This document shows positions 1 through 8,830 of a stretch of 64,000 nt of DNA, piece after piece. Numbering within the stretch: position 1 is the stretch's first letter; the number at the start of each line of letters is the position of its first letter. The notes under the pieces are model-generated. The model saw only the letters and a program-made list of their open reading frames with translations. It was not told the DNA's origin and made no database searches. The stretch comes from Actinophytocola algeriensis (GTDB lineage: Bacteria > Actinomycetota > Actinomycetes > Mycobacteriales > Pseudonocardiaceae): the NCBI RefSeq assembly GCF_014203735.1, contig NZ_JACHJQ010000002.1:682001-746000 (forward strand), read 5' to 3'. The position numbers were made by a program, and so were the translations under genes.

Positions 1-63
1 CCCGCACGCCAGTATCTCCACCCTCGTCTGGCGGGCCTCGGCAACTGACCGTCGCGGACTCAT
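1..63 (-). CDS. TetR-family regulator, N-terminal fragment (cut by window edge)
   Basis: Reading leftward from an ATG at 63, 21 codons are open to the window edge (MSPRRSVAEARQTRVEILAC, then G). The basic start followed by a helix of the AEARQTRVEIL type is how TetR/AcrR repressors begin before their helix-turn-helix, but the HTH itself lies outside the window. A TACTGT hexamer ends 7 nt before the ATG, which supports this start and suggests a leaderless mRNA. The gene diverges from the KAS III-like/PlsC operon, and a near-perfect palindrome lies between them, so it probably represses that operon and itself. The family call rests on a short segment and on context. Confidence 0.6.
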   Translation of the reverse strand, partial: MSPRRSVAEARQTRVEILACG

Positions 64-70
64 GGACGAC

Positions 71-76
71 ACAGTA
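71..76 (-). promoter_or_regulatory. -10-like hexamer TACTGT for the edge TetR gene
   Basis: On the minus strand TACTGT is followed by 7 nt and the ATG at 63. There is no Shine-Dalgarno sequence, so transcription would start at or next to the start codon (leaderless). No clear -35 is seen. Confidence 0.4.
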
Positions 77-83
77 GCATTTG

Positions 84-103
84 GCGACCGAACGTTCGGA
101 CGC
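84..103. promoter_or_regulatory. Palindromic operator between TetR fragment and KAS III-like gene
   Basis: GCGACCGAACGTTCGGACGC is a 20-bp inverted repeat with one mismatched position per arm and a perfect 12-bp core (CCGAACGTTCGG, 88-99). It is the only strong palindrome in the short divergent region and ends just before the AAAAGGAG ribosome-binding site of the next gene. Size and position fit a TetR-family operator. Confidence 0.6.
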
Positions 104-117
104 TAAAAGGAGCACTT

Positions 118-1056
118 GTGCCGGGATCCCGCATCGTCGCCATGGGCCACCACCAACCCGACCACGTCGTCACCAACGACGACCTCGCTCGCACCATCGA
201 CACCAGCGACGAGTGGATCCGCAGGCGGACCGGCATCGTGACGCGGCGGATCGCGCGCGAGGAAACAGTCACCGATCTCGCTGCCGCCGCCGCGGGCAAG
301 GCGCTCGCGGCGGCCGGCGTGGATCCCGCGGACGTCGGGCTCGTGCAGGTCGCCACCTGTTCGGCGATCGACCGCTGCCCCAGCATCGCCGCGCAGGTCG
401 CGGGGCGGCTCGGCATCCCCGCCGCCGCGGCCTTCGACGTGAACAACGCGTGCGCCGGCTTCTGCACCGTCCTCGCCACCGCCGACCACGCCATCCGCGC
501 GGGTGCCGCCCGGCACGCGCTGGTGATCGGCGCGGAGAAGATGAGCGACATCACCGACTGGACCGACCGGTCGACCTGCGTGCTGCTCGGCGACGGCGCG
601 GGCGCGGCGGTGCTGTCCGCGGACGCCACAGAGCACGTCGGGCCCGTCGTCTGGGGCTCGGATCCCGCACAGGGCAACGCGGTCCGCATCCTCGGCGACT
701 GGCACCCGTCGTTCGCACAGGACGGACAGACCGTTTTCCGTTGGGCCACAACGACTCTGGCACCACTGGCGCGCCAGGCCTGCGAGCGGGCGGGGATCGC
801 GCCGCGGGACCTCGGCGCCATCGTCACCCACCAGGCGAACCTGCGGATCATCGAGGCGATCGCAGCACAGCTCGACGTGCCGGACGTGCTGGTGGCCACG
901 GACGTCGTCGAGTCCGGCAACACCTCCGCCGCGTCGATCCCGATCGCGTTGTCGAAACTGTTGACGCGCAACGAGATCCAGCCGGGCACGAGGGCACTGC
1001 TGTTCGGGTTCGGCGGCGGCCTGTCGTGGGCGGGACAGGTCGTGACATGCCCCTGA
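118..1056 (+). CDS. KAS III (FabH-like) 3-oxoacyl-ACP synthase family protein
   Basis: A 312-aa thiolase-fold condensing enzyme. KAS III proteins join an acyl-CoA to malonyl-ACP by decarboxylative condensation in the cytoplasm. The full triad is visible: Cys112 in NNACAGF, His238 in THQANLRI and Asn268 in ESGNTSAAS, with the usual GDGAGAAVL motif and a C-terminal FGGGLSWAG. The GTG at 118 follows AAAAGGAG at good spacing. The gene overlaps the acyltransferase downstream by 10 nt, and a TetR gene diverges upstream, suggesting a regulated lipid-modifying operon rather than the housekeeping fabH of a fab cluster. It could also make a specialised acyl chain or act as an acyl/alkyl synthase; substrate cannot be read from the sequence. 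Confidence 0.88.
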   Translation: MPGSRIVAMGHHQPDHVVTNDDLARTIDTSDEWIRRRTGIVTRRIAREETVTDLAAAAAGKALAAAGVDPADVGLVQVATCSAIDRCPSIAAQVAGRLGIPAAAAFDVNNACAGFCTVLATADHAIRAGAARHALVIGAEKMSDITDWTDRSTCVLLGDGAGAAVLSADATEHVGPVVWGSDPAQGNAVRILGDWHPSFAQDGQTVFRWATTTLAPLARQACERAGIAPRDLGAIVTHQANLRIIEAIAAQLDVPDVLVATDVVESGNTSAASIPIALSKLLTRNEIQPGTRALLFGFGGGLSWAGQVVTCP

Positions 1057-1643
1057 TCCGGGTCGAAGGCCGGGAACACCTGCCGCGCACCGGCGCGGTC
1101 ATCATCGCCAGCAACCACCTGTCGTTCGTCGACAGCGTCGTCATCCGGCTCGCCGCGCCGCGCCGCGTCATGTTCCTCGCCAAGGACGAGTACTTCGTCA
1201 AAACGGGGCTGCGCGGGCGGATCATGCGGTGGTTCTTCACCGCCGCCGGCTCGGTGCCCGTCAGCCGCGGCAGCCACCGCGCGGCGCAGGCGGCGCTCGA
1301 CACCGCACGCGAGGTGCTCGCGGGCGGCAACGCGTTCGGCATCTACCCGGAGGGCACGCGGTCACTGGACGGCAAGCTGTACCGCGGCCGCACCGGCGTC
1401 GCGTGGCTCGCGCTCGCCGCCGGCGCACCCGTGGTGCCGGTGGCACTCGAAGGCACCGAACGCCTGCAGCCGGTCGGCAAACGGCTGCCCCGCCCGCACC
1501 GCGTGACGGTCCGGTTCGGGCCGCCGCTCACGTTCACCGGCGACCCGAAGTCGCCGCGTGCCCGGCGCGCGGTCACCGATGAGGTCATGCTGGCGATCGC
1601 CGGACTGTCCGGACAGGAGCGCGCCGACCGCTTCGCCGCGTAA
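1047..1643 (+). CDS. PlsC-type 1-acyl-glycerol-phosphate acyltransferase
   Basis: A 198-aa membrane-associated acyltransferase of the PlsC family, which transfers an acyl group to lysophosphatidic acid or a similar acceptor. The catalytic NHxxxxD box is NHLSFVD (His24, Asp29), and the substrate-binding block is PEGTRS around residues 101-106. The length is typical for a compact PlsC. The ATG at 1047 lies inside the end of the KAS III-like gene (10-nt overlap), so translation is coupled. Working with that gene it could build a particular phospholipid or attach an unusual acyl chain. The acceptor is not certain. Confidence 0.85.
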   Translation: MPLIRVEGREHLPRTGAVIIASNHLSFVDSVVIRLAAPRRVMFLAKDEYFVKTGLRGRIMRWFFTAAGSVPVSRGSHRAAQAALDTAREVLAGGNAFGIYPEGTRSLDGKLYRGRTGVAWLALAAGAPVVPVALEGTERLQPVGKRLPRPHRVTVRFGPPLTFTGDPKSPRARRAVTDEVMLAIAGLSGQERADRFAA

Positions 1644-1674
1644 GACACGTGAAACGCTGAGACGGCTGAACCGC

Positions 1675-2919
1675 CTAGAAGAGCGACCCGTTCCACGCCG
1701 GCCTGCCGACCGCGAACAGCCGGTCGGCGGCCGGCAACGCGGCCGGGTCGGCGACGGTGATCCGGCCGATGTCCGCGAGCACAGTGGACCGCCACGCGCC
1801 GAGATAGATCATGGCGAGCACCTCCACGTCCATGGTGAGCGCCGGCGCGCCCGTCGTCCGCTCCATCCCCTGTGGACTGACGCGGTACCGGCCGGAGTTG
1901 CCAGGCAGCAACGGATCCACGACCTCGATGACCACCGGCTCGGCGATGCCGTAGGTGCGGGCGGCGAGCGCGGCGGGCACGTCCACGATGCGCAGCCACA
2001 GCTCCGCCTCGCTCTCGTCGCGGACCGCGTAGGCGTCCTCGAGCATCGCCTCGATCGGGTCGTCCATCGGCCGGACGTACGCCACCACCTCGTCGATCAG
2101 GTCGATGCCGACGAGGTAGCCCCACAGGGCGTTGGCGACGTGCTGGTCGGCGGCCTGGAAGTCGAGGACGTAGAGGTTGCCCCGGGCGCGGATGTCGCGG
2201 GACTCCGGTTCCGCGGGCTTGTAGGCGACCCAGCCGTCGATGTCGCCGGACGGCGAGTAGTGCGCGGCGACGAGCAGGTGGTCGGTCTTGAGCCGGCGCG
2301 TGTAACTGAGCACCCACCACTCGTCGCTGCGTCCCATCAGCCCGGTGCGCGTGGGCAGCAGCGCCGGATACGCGGCCCGGAGCGCGGGGAGCACCTCGTC
2401 GCCGTCGAGCAGCCGGACGGTGCCGGTCACCGGCACCTCAGCACGCAACCGCGCGCGCTTCGACCGGACCCGGATGTCGCGGGTGACGGTGCCGACGCCG
2501 TACCCGAAACGGCCGTAGATCACCGGTTCCGACGCGTGCAGCATGGAGAACGCGTCACCGCGCGCGGCCATGTCCTCGAGCTGGGCACGCATCATCCCGG
2601 TGAGCGCACCGCGGCGGCGGTAGTCGCTGCGCACGCCGACGTAGGTGACACCGGCCGCGGGCAGGATCGCCCCGCCGGGCACGGTGAGGCTGGCCGGGAA
2701 CGAGGTCGCGGTGCCGACCTGGCGTTCCCCGTCGAAGGCGCCGAAGGTCCGGTCGGCGACGTAGGCGTCGCGCATGACGTCCCACAGCTCGTCCGACGCC
2801 GGCTTGGCGTGCAGCGCGGTGAGGAACAGGTCGTGGGCACCACGCAGCCGGTCCTCCGCCACGGAGCGGAACATGAGCCCGGTGGGCAGCAGAGTCTGAG
2901 TCACCGCCCGATGATGCAC
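1675..2919 (-). CDS. Eis-family GNAT N-acetyltransferase
   Basis: A protein of about 414 aa matching the Eis family (enhanced intracellular survival; acetyl-CoA-dependent, multi-site acetylation of amines including aminoglycosides). The acetyl-CoA loop is RSDYRRRGAL (97-106), followed by the Eis signature HASEPVIYGRFGYG (128-141). A second GNAT-like region and an SCP2-like C-terminal domain (LWLRIVDVPAALAARTY, YLGAWRSTVL) follow. The chain ends in Phe, as in Eis, where the terminal carboxylate acts in catalysis. The annotated start is GTG 2919; GTG 2904 is an alternative. It converges on the PlsC operon. The natural substrate is unknown. Confidence 0.88.
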   Translation of the reverse strand: MHHRAVTQTLLPTGLMFRSVAEDRLRGAHDLFLTALHAKPASDELWDVMRDAYVADRTFGAFDGERQVGTATSFPASLTVPGGAILPAAGVTYVGVRSDYRRRGALTGMMRAQLEDMAARGDAFSMLHASEPVIYGRFGYGVGTVTRDIRVRSKRARLRAEVPVTGTVRLLDGDEVLPALRAAYPALLPTRTGLMGRSDEWWVLSYTRRLKTDHLLVAAHYSPSGDIDGWVAYKPAEPESRDIRARGNLYVLDFQAADQHVANALWGYLVGIDLIDEVVAYVRPMDDPIEAMLEDAYAVRDESEAELWLRIVDVPAALAARTYGIAEPVVIEVVDPLLPGNSGRYRVSPQGMERTTGAPALTMDVEVLAMIYLGAWRSTVLADIGRITVADPAALPAADRLFAVGRPAWNGSLF

Positions 2920-2943
2920 ACCGGACGCCAGGAACGCGACCGA

Positions 2944-3291
2944 TTACTTCGGTTCGCTGACCTGGATGCCGCCGTTCTCGTTGAGGACGCTCACCTCGAC
3001 CGTGCGTTCCTCGCCCGCGACGACGACGGTGCAGTCGAACGTGGCGCCCTTCTCGAAGCTCAGCGACGGGGTCGGCGGGCAGTCGACGCTGCCGACGTCG
3101 GTCAGCTGGTACTCCTCCCGCAGCACCTTCGCGATGCCGTCCGCGCCCTCCAGCGCGCCCTCGGAGAGGCTCTCCAGCGTCGGGACGTCCGGCACGTCGG
3201 GCACGTCGACCTCGGGCAGTTCGGAGCAACCGGCCAGGGCGAGGACAGGGACCACGGCAAGGGCGAGGCGAAAGCGCACGAAGTTCCTCAT
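2944..3291 (-). CDS. DUF4333 lipoprotein
   Basis: A 115-aa secreted lipoprotein: basic start (MRNFVRFR), hydrophobic segment and lipobox LALAGC with Cys22 as the lipidated residue. The mature part begins with a Pro/Val/Asp-rich spacer and ends with a DUF4333 domain holding two conserved cysteines (SVDCPPTPSLSFEKGATFDC), probably a disulfide. ATG 3291 is chosen because the signal peptide starts there; the longer open frame upstream runs through a terminator. The neighbour at 3386-4030 carries the same domain on a transmembrane anchor, so this is a paralogous pair. Function of DUF4333 is unknown. Confidence 0.8.
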   Translation of the reverse strand: MRNFVRFRLALAVVPVLALAGCSELPEVDVPDVPDVPTLESLSEGALEGADGIAKVLREEYQLTDVGSVDCPPTPSLSFEKGATFDCTVVVAGEERTVEVSVLNENGGIQVSEPK

Positions 3292-3328
3292 CTGAAGTGT
3301 GATGTCGGATTTGTCCCTTCCAGTGTAC

Positions 3329-3378
3329 GGAAAAGCCCCGGGTGGGTGACAGCAACCTGCCACCGCCCCGGGGCTTCC
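3329..3378 (-). terminator. Rho-independent terminator downstream of DUF4333 membrane gene
   Basis: AAGCCCCGGG (3333-3342) pairs perfectly with CCCGGGGCTT (3367-3376), with further partial pairing inside. On the minus strand the hairpin is followed by TTTT. It ends transcription of the 3386-4030 gene before the lipoprotein gene begins. Confidence 0.75.
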
Positions 3379-3385
3379 GAAGTTC

Positions 3386-4030
3386 TTACTCCGGCAGAGA
3401 AACCTGGTACTCGGCGTTCTCCTCGTTGGTGATCGTGATGGTGACCTTGACCTCCTTGGGGTCGTCACCGCCGATCTTCACCGTGCAGTCGAACTTGTTG
3501 CCCTGCTTGACCTCCTGGTCAGCGGGGCAGGAAACCGACTCGACGTTCTCGACCTTGTACTCGTCGACGAGCACCTTCTTGACGCCGTCGTCGCCCTGCA
3601 GCGCGGCCTGGTCCAGCACCTTGGTGTTCAGGAAGCCCGGGGTCACCAGGCCGAGCACCAGGAACGCCGCGGCGGCCAGCACGACGACCACCATGGTGAT
3701 CCAGATCCAGGCACCGCCGCCCTTCTTCTGCGGCTGTTGCTGCTGGTACGGGTGCTGGTAGGGGTTCGGGAACTCGCCCGACGGCGGCTGCTGGCCGTAC
3801 TGGGGCTGCTGCCCGTACTGCGGCTGGCCGTACTGCTGCGTCGGCTGGGGCTGCTGCGGCGGCTGGCCGTAACCCCCGTACGGCTGCTGCTGACCAGGCT
3901 GCTGGGGGTAACCACCCTGCGCAGGCATCCCACCGGACGGTGTGCCGGGTGTGGGACCACCGCCGTAGGGTTGCTGTCCCCACTGCTGCTGCGGGTCGTT
4001 CCCACCGGGCGGCCCGTAAGGGCTGGTCAT
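3386..4030 (-). CDS. Single-pass membrane protein, Q/P/G/Y-rich N-terminus plus DUF4333
   Basis: A 214-aa protein in three parts: a disordered, repetitive Gln/Pro/Gly/Tyr-rich N-terminus (about 1-100) with many YGQQP-like units, one transmembrane helix (IWITMVVVVLAAAAFLVLGL, about 110-130), and an extracellular DUF4333 domain. The domain has the two-Cys pattern SVSCPADQEVKQGNKFDCTV. The ATG at 4030 has a GGAGG ribosome-binding site. It shares the DUF4333 domain with the lipoprotein at 2944-3291 and the overall plan with the cluster at 25995-30763. Role unknown; a sensor or scaffold at the cell envelope is a guess. Confidence 0.8.
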   Translation of the reverse strand: MTSPYGPPGGNDPQQQWGQQPYGGGPTPGTPSGGMPAQGGYPQQPGQQQPYGGYGQPPQQPQPTQQYGQPQYGQQPQYGQQPPSGEFPNPYQHPYQQQQPQKKGGGAWIWITMVVVVLAAAAFLVLGLVTPGFLNTKVLDQAALQGDDGVKKVLVDEYKVENVESVSCPADQEVKQGNKFDCTVKIGGDDPKEVKVTITITNEENAEYQVSLPE

Positions 4031-4168
4031 TGTTCGCCTCCGCGAAATCGAGGTCGTGCCAGGGCGCGATCAAACCATAGCGGGAGGTGGGCAGGGCGTG
4101 TGGTCCGCCACGCGAAATCGAACCCCGGTGGACCAGTCCAGGGCCGATGGTTCACGCGCGGGCTTCGC

Positions 4169-6961
4169 TCAGACGGTGCCCAGGGCGACCACGCCGCGCC
4201 GCATCGCCTTCACGGCCTCCTTCGCCGCCGCGCCGACGGGTGCGTCCGAGCCGACCACGTCCCGCAACTGCTCCAGCAGGTCGATGACCTGGCGGCACCA
4301 CCGCACGAAGTCGCCCGCCGAGAACTCGCTGCCCGCCGACTCCGCCGCGGTCATCACGCGTTCGAGGGTCTCGCCGCGCGCCCAGCGGAACACGGTCCAC
4401 GCGAAACCCGCGTCGGGCTGGCGGGTGCGTTCCAGCTTGTGCCGCCGCTCATCGGCCTCCAGCGACGCCCAGAGCCGCGCGGTCTCGGCCAGCGCGTCGG
4501 TGACCAGGCCGACGGGCACGCGTGCCTCGCTCGGCCCGTCGCGGCGCGCCTCGTACACCAGCGACGACACGACAGCGGCCAGCTCCGGTGGCGGCAGCCG
4601 GTCCCACACGCCGTGCCGCAGGCACTCCGCGGCCAGCAGGTCCGACTCGCTGTACAGCCGCGCGAGGCGCCTGCCGTCGTCGGTGACCGTGTCGGCGCCG
4701 TCGGCGCTGCCCGCCAGGTAGCCGCGTTCGACCAGCAGTCTGCGGATGCGGTCGAACGCGCGCGCCAGCGAGTGGGTCTGTGTGGCCACTTTCTGTTCCA
4801 GCGCTTGTGTTTCCGCCTTGAGCCGCCGGTGCCGCTCTGCCCACCGCGCGTGTGCCTCGCGGTCGCTGCAGCCGTGGCACGGGTGGTTTCGCAGCGCCCT
4901 GCGCAGGGCCGCGATCTCACCGTCCTCGTCGGCGCCGCCGCCGCTGCGCCTGCCCCTGCCCGGCGCCTCGATGCCGGTGTTGCGCAGCGTGGACGCGAGG
5001 TCCCGGCGCGAACGCGGTGAGCGGAGGTCGACCTGCTTCGGCAGCTTCACGCGGCCGAGCGCCTCGACCGGCGTCGGGAAGTCGGCCACGGACAGCCTGC
5101 CCGCCCAGCGGTCCTCGGTGACCACGAGCGGGCGCGCGTCACCCGTCGGGTCCAGCCCGGGGTCGACGACGATCGCGAGCCCCGCGCGGCGCCCGGACGG
5201 CACCGCGATCACGTCACCCTTGCGCAGCGACTCCAGCGACCGGGCCGCCTCCGCGCGACGGGCCGCGGAGTTCTTGCGGGACAACGCCTTCTCGCGTTCG
5301 TTCAGCTTCGCGCGCAGTTCCGCGTACTCGGTGAAGTCGCCGAGGTGGCAGGTCATGGACTCCTGGTAGCCCGCGAGCGCCTCGCGGTTGCGCTCGATCC
5401 GCCGCGCCAGCCCGACGACGCCGCGGTCGGCCTGGAACTGCGCGAACGACTGCTCCAGCATCTCGCGGGCCGCCGTGGCGCCCAGGCGGTCGACCAGGTT
5501 CACCGCCATGTTGTAGGCGGGCCGGAACGACGACCGGAGCGGGTAGGTGCGGGTGGAGGCGAGCCCACCGACCTGGCGCGGGTCCACCCCGGGCTGCCAG
5601 ATGACGACCGCGTGCCCCTCCACGTCGATGCCCCGGCGACCCGCACGGCCGGTGAGCTGCGTGTACTCCCCCGGCGTCAGGTCGACGTGGGCCTCGCCGT
5701 TGTACTTGACGAGCCGTTCCAGCACGACCGTGCGCGCAGGCATGTTGATGCCGAGCGCCAGCGTCTCGGTCGCGAACACCACCTTCACGAGGCCGCGGAC
5801 GAACAGTTCCTCGACGGTCTCCTTGAACGCGGGCAGCAGCCCGGCGTGGTGGCTCGCGAAGCCGCGCTCGAGTGCCTCGCGCCACTCCCAGAACCCGAGG
5901 ACGCGCAGGTCGGCGTCGTTGAGGTCCTTGGTGCGGGCGTCGACGATCCGCCGGATCTCCGCGACCTCGGTCTCGGTGTTCATGCGGAGGCCGGACCGTG
6001 CGCACTGGGAGACGGCGGCCTCGCAGCCGATCCGGCTGAACACGAACACGATCGCGGGCAGCAGCCCGGCCGCGTCGAGGCGGGTGATCACGTCGACGCG
6101 CGACGGCGGCCGGAAGCGCGGGCCCCGGGGGGCACCGGAGCGCCTGCCGTTGCGGCCTGACCTCGGGCCCCAGGTGTCCTGGCTGCGGCTCTCGTTCTCC
6201 GTACGGCGCAGCAGTTCGGGGTTGATGCGCGGCTCGCCGTCCGGGCCCTCGCCGGTGAACAGGTCGAGCATGCGGTTGTTGACCTGCATGTGCTGCCACA
6301 GCGGCACGGGCCGGTGCTCGTCGACCACGACGGTCGTATCGCCGCGGACCTCGACGAGCCAGTCGCCGAACTCCTCGGCGTTGCTGACGGTGGCGGAGAG
6401 GCTGATCAGCCGCACCGACTCGGGCAGGTGCAGGATGACCTCCTCCCACACGGCGCCGCGGAAGCGGTCGGCGAGGTAGTGCACCTCGTCCATGACCACG
6501 TAGCCGAGCCCGTCGAGCGTCGGGGAGCCCGCGTACAGCATGTTGCGGAGCACCTCGGTGGTCATCACGACGATCGGCGCGTTGCCGTTGACCGAGGTGT
6601 CGCCGGTGAGGAGCCCGACGGACTTGGCGCCGTAGCGTTGGACGAGGTCGGTGTACTTCTGGTTCGACAGCGCCTTGATGGGTGTCGTGTAGAAGCACTT
6701 CTGGCCCTGCTCGAGCGCGAGGTGCACGGCGAACTCGCCGACCACGGTCTTGCCCGCGCCGGTCGGCGCGCACACGAGCACGCCGTGCCCGTCCTCGAGC
6801 GCGGCGCACGCCTGGACCTGGAACGGGTCGAGCGTGAACGACAGCACCGAGGTGAACTCGGTCAGCTTCGGGTGGCTCGCACGCCTGCGGGCGGCCGTGT
6901 AGGACTCGGCGGGCGAGTGCTCGGGCGAAGACCCGGATGCGGGAGAAGGGCTGGCAGCCAC
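4169..6961 (-). CDS. helY: HelY-like Ski2/Mtr4-family DEVH-box RNA helicase
   Basis: A 930-aa ATP-dependent superfamily 2 helicase, close in length to mycobacterial HelY. Visible motifs: Walker A APTGAGKT (65-72), motif II DEVH (158-161), motif III SATVSNAEEFGDW, ETLALGINMPARTVV and motif VI QLTGRAGRRGID. The C-terminal half has the long arm and DSHCT-type helical domain of Mtr4/Ski2 enzymes, implying a role in RNA processing or turnover. GTG 6961 is chosen because the upstream frame overlaps the lipid kinase gene; no strong ribosome-binding site is seen. It is the last gene of a leftward run with tatA, tatC and the lipid kinase, the order seen in mycobacteria apart from the kinase. Confidence 0.92.
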   Translation of the reverse strand: MAASPSPASGSSPEHSPAESYTAARRRASHPKLTEFTSVLSFTLDPFQVQACAALEDGHGVLVCAPTGAGKTVVGEFAVHLALEQGQKCFYTTPIKALSNQKYTDLVQRYGAKSVGLLTGDTSVNGNAPIVVMTTEVLRNMLYAGSPTLDGLGYVVMDEVHYLADRFRGAVWEEVILHLPESVRLISLSATVSNAEEFGDWLVEVRGDTTVVVDEHRPVPLWQHMQVNNRMLDLFTGEGPDGEPRINPELLRRTENESRSQDTWGPRSGRNGRRSGAPRGPRFRPPSRVDVITRLDAAGLLPAIVFVFSRIGCEAAVSQCARSGLRMNTETEVAEIRRIVDARTKDLNDADLRVLGFWEWREALERGFASHHAGLLPAFKETVEELFVRGLVKVVFATETLALGINMPARTVVLERLVKYNGEAHVDLTPGEYTQLTGRAGRRGIDVEGHAVVIWQPGVDPRQVGGLASTRTYPLRSSFRPAYNMAVNLVDRLGATAAREMLEQSFAQFQADRGVVGLARRIERNREALAGYQESMTCHLGDFTEYAELRAKLNEREKALSRKNSAARRAEAARSLESLRKGDVIAVPSGRRAGLAIVVDPGLDPTGDARPLVVTEDRWAGRLSVADFPTPVEALGRVKLPKQVDLRSPRSRRDLASTLRNTGIEAPGRGRRSGGGADEDGEIAALRRALRNHPCHGCSDREAHARWAERHRRLKAETQALEQKVATQTHSLARAFDRIRRLLVERGYLAGSADGADTVTDDGRRLARLYSESDLLAAECLRHGVWDRLPPPELAAVVSSLVYEARRDGPSEARVPVGLVTDALAETARLWASLEADERRHKLERTRQPDAGFAWTVFRWARGETLERVMTAAESAGSEFSAGDFVRWCRQVIDLLEQLRDVVGSDAPVGAAAKEAVKAMRRGVVALGTV

Positions 6962-6990
6962 GTGTCCAAGGTTGTCACACGAGTCGTGGG

Positions 6991-7884
6991 TCACGCGGTC
7001 CGGCCGACCACCTTCAGCGCGTTCGGGACGCAGGTCACCTCGACGGGCAGGGGTCCGATGCGCTCGCCGTCGGCGTAGGCGACCCAGCCGTTGGCCTCGC
7101 CGATGCGGATCTTCGTGGTCCGCGACGTGGTGACCATGGGGTGGTGGACGTGTTTGCCGGTGCGCAGGCCGGGGAGCATCTTCACCAGGTCGAACCGGCT
7201 GGCCGCGCGGACGAGCGTCACGTCGAACAACCCGTCGGCGGGGTCGGCGTCCGGGCAGATGGGGATGCCGCCGCCGTAGAACGGGATGTTGCCGATCGCG
7301 ATCTGGGTGGCGTCCAGCTCGGTCCGGTCGCCGTCCGCTTCCACGGTGAGCCGCCCGGCACGCAGCTTCGCCAGTTCGGCGAGGATCGCTAGGTCGTAGC
7401 GGCGGGGTCCGGACGGCCAGCGCATCCGGTTGGCGCGTTCGTTGACCGCGGAGTCGAACCCGGCGCACAGGACGCCGGCGAACCAGGGCCCGCCGTCGAC
7501 CCGGCCGAGGTCGATGGTGGTCTGCTCGCCGTCCTTGATGGCCCTGACCAGGTGGTCCGTCGCCTTCAGCGGGTCCTCGGGCACGCCGGCGAGGGTGCGC
7601 GCGAGGTCGTTGCCGGTGCCTGCCGGGACGACCGCCAGCGCGACGCCGGTGTCGGCGCAGAACTGGACGCCCTGGTGGGCGGACCCGTCGCCGCCGACCA
7701 CGACCACCAGGTCGAGGCCGGCGTCGCGGGCCTTGTGCATGAGACGGCGTGAGTCCTCGACCGTGTTCGCCTCGACCGTGACGAGGTCGTCGACCGCGGT
7801 CCGCAGCCGGTCGGCGACGGTGCCCGCGATGCGCCCCGCCCGGCCGAGCCCGGACGCGGGATGCACGACCATGGCGGCGCGCAT
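6991..7884 (-). CDS. Diacylglycerol kinase-family lipid kinase
   Basis: A 297-aa protein of the DAGK/YegS/BmrU family, which phosphorylates lipid hydroxyl groups with ATP. The catalytic glycine loop is VVGGDGSAHQG and the second signature VPAGTGNDLART; the C-terminal beta-sandwich carries IGNIPFYGGGI and FDVTLVRA. The start ATG lies one base after the tatC stop, so the two are translationally coupled. It probably recycles diacylglycerol or modifies another polyprenyl/glycerolipid; the substrate cannot be fixed from the sequence. Confidence 0.87.
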   Translation of the reverse strand: MRAAMVVHPASGLGRAGRIAGTVADRLRTAVDDLVTVEANTVEDSRRLMHKARDAGLDLVVVVGGDGSAHQGVQFCADTGVALAVVPAGTGNDLARTLAGVPEDPLKATDHLVRAIKDGEQTTIDLGRVDGGPWFAGVLCAGFDSAVNERANRMRWPSGPRRYDLAILAELAKLRAGRLTVEADGDRTELDATQIAIGNIPFYGGGIPICPDADPADGLFDVTLVRAASRFDLVKMLPGLRTGKHVHHPMVTTSRTTKIRIGEANGWVAYADGERIGPLPVEVTCVPNALKVVGRTA

Positions 7885-7885
7885 G

Positions 7886-8812
7886 TCAGGTCACGTCGTC
7901 GACGTTGGCCTTGCCCGAGTTGGCCGGCTCGACGTCGTAGTCCTCGTCCGGACGCCAGCCATCGGCGATGGCCTCCCGGTCCTTCTTGCGGTCGTGGATG
8001 CGCGCGATCTGCACGGCGACCTCGAACAGGACCGTCATGGCGCCAGCGAGGGCGAGCATGCCGATCGGGTCGGTGCCGGGCGTCGCGATCGCCGCGAACA
8101 CGAACAGCGTGAAGATGAGCCCGCGGCGCCACTTCTTGAGGTTGCGGTACGGGAGCATGCCGATCCGGTTCAGCATGGTGATCAGCAGCGGCAGCTCGAA
8201 GCTCACGCCGAAGATCAGCAGCATCACCAGGACGAACGAGATGTACTCGTTGGCCACCAGTGTTGTCGCGAACTGGTCCCCACCGAAGCTGACCAGCACC
8301 TGGAGGCCCTTGGGGACCACGTAGTAGGCCAGGAGCGCGCCGCAGAGGAACAGGAACGAGGCAAGCACCACGAAGACGCGGGTGAACTTGCGCTCGTTGT
8401 CGTACAGGCCGGGAGTGATGAACGCCCAGATCTGGTAGAGCCAGAACGGGCTGGTGAAGACCGCGCCCGCGGCCAGACCCACCTTGAACTGGACGAGGAA
8501 AGCCTCGAACGGCTGGGTCTGGAGCAGCTGGCACTTGCCCGGCTCGAGCTCCACCCGGGGTGGGGATGACAGCTCGCAGTACGGACCCGTCATCAGGCTG
8601 CCGAGAGAAGGGACCGGGCCGACCCGCCACTGGAACCACAGGAACCCGAGGACGCAGCCGACGAACAGGGCGAGCAACGCCAAGCCCAGCCGGTGCTTCA
8701 GTTCGTACAGGTGATCCCGAAGGGTCATAGTGCCGTCGGGATTGTGCCGTCGGCTACGAAGCTTCTTCTTCTCGCGACGGCCGTCGTCCCGGCGGTGCGG
8801 TTTGCGCGCCAC
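7886..8812 (-). CDS. tatC: Twin-arginine translocase subunit TatC
   Basis: A 308-aa polytopic membrane protein, the receptor of the Tat system, which exports folded proteins with RR signal peptides. The start of the TatC fold is clear (TLRDHLYELKHRLG), with six hydrophobic segments and the family motif FITPGLYDNERKF followed by FGVSFELP. A basic N-terminal extension of about 28 aa and a charged C-terminal tail of about 45 aa go beyond the core. It lies 18 nt downstream of tatA. TatB is not encoded here. Confidence 0.95.
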   Translation of the reverse strand: MARKPHRRDDGRREKKKLRSRRHNPDGTMTLRDHLYELKHRLGLALLALFVGCVLGFLWFQWRVGPVPSLGSLMTGPYCELSSPPRVELEPGKCQLLQTQPFEAFLVQFKVGLAAGAVFTSPFWLYQIWAFITPGLYDNERKFTRVFVVLASFLFLCGALLAYYVVPKGLQVLVSFGGDQFATTLVANEYISFVLVMLLIFGVSFELPLLITMLNRIGMLPYRNLKKWRRGLIFTLFVFAAIATPGTDPIGMLALAGAMTVLFEVAVQIARIHDRKKDREAIADGWRPDEDYDVEPANSGKANVDDVT

Positions 8813-8830
8813 CGTCTAGGACCTGTTCTC

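Noticed and set aside
4088-4160. tRNA-like GGTTCGATT segment on the minus strand before helY's end
   Set aside because: The T-loop-like sequence has no complementary stem and no acceptor or anticodon arm can be drawn.
6962-7468. HelY extension to 1099 aa
   Set aside because: The extra residues are antisense-frame translation of the lipid kinase gene; GTG 6961 gives the normal family length.
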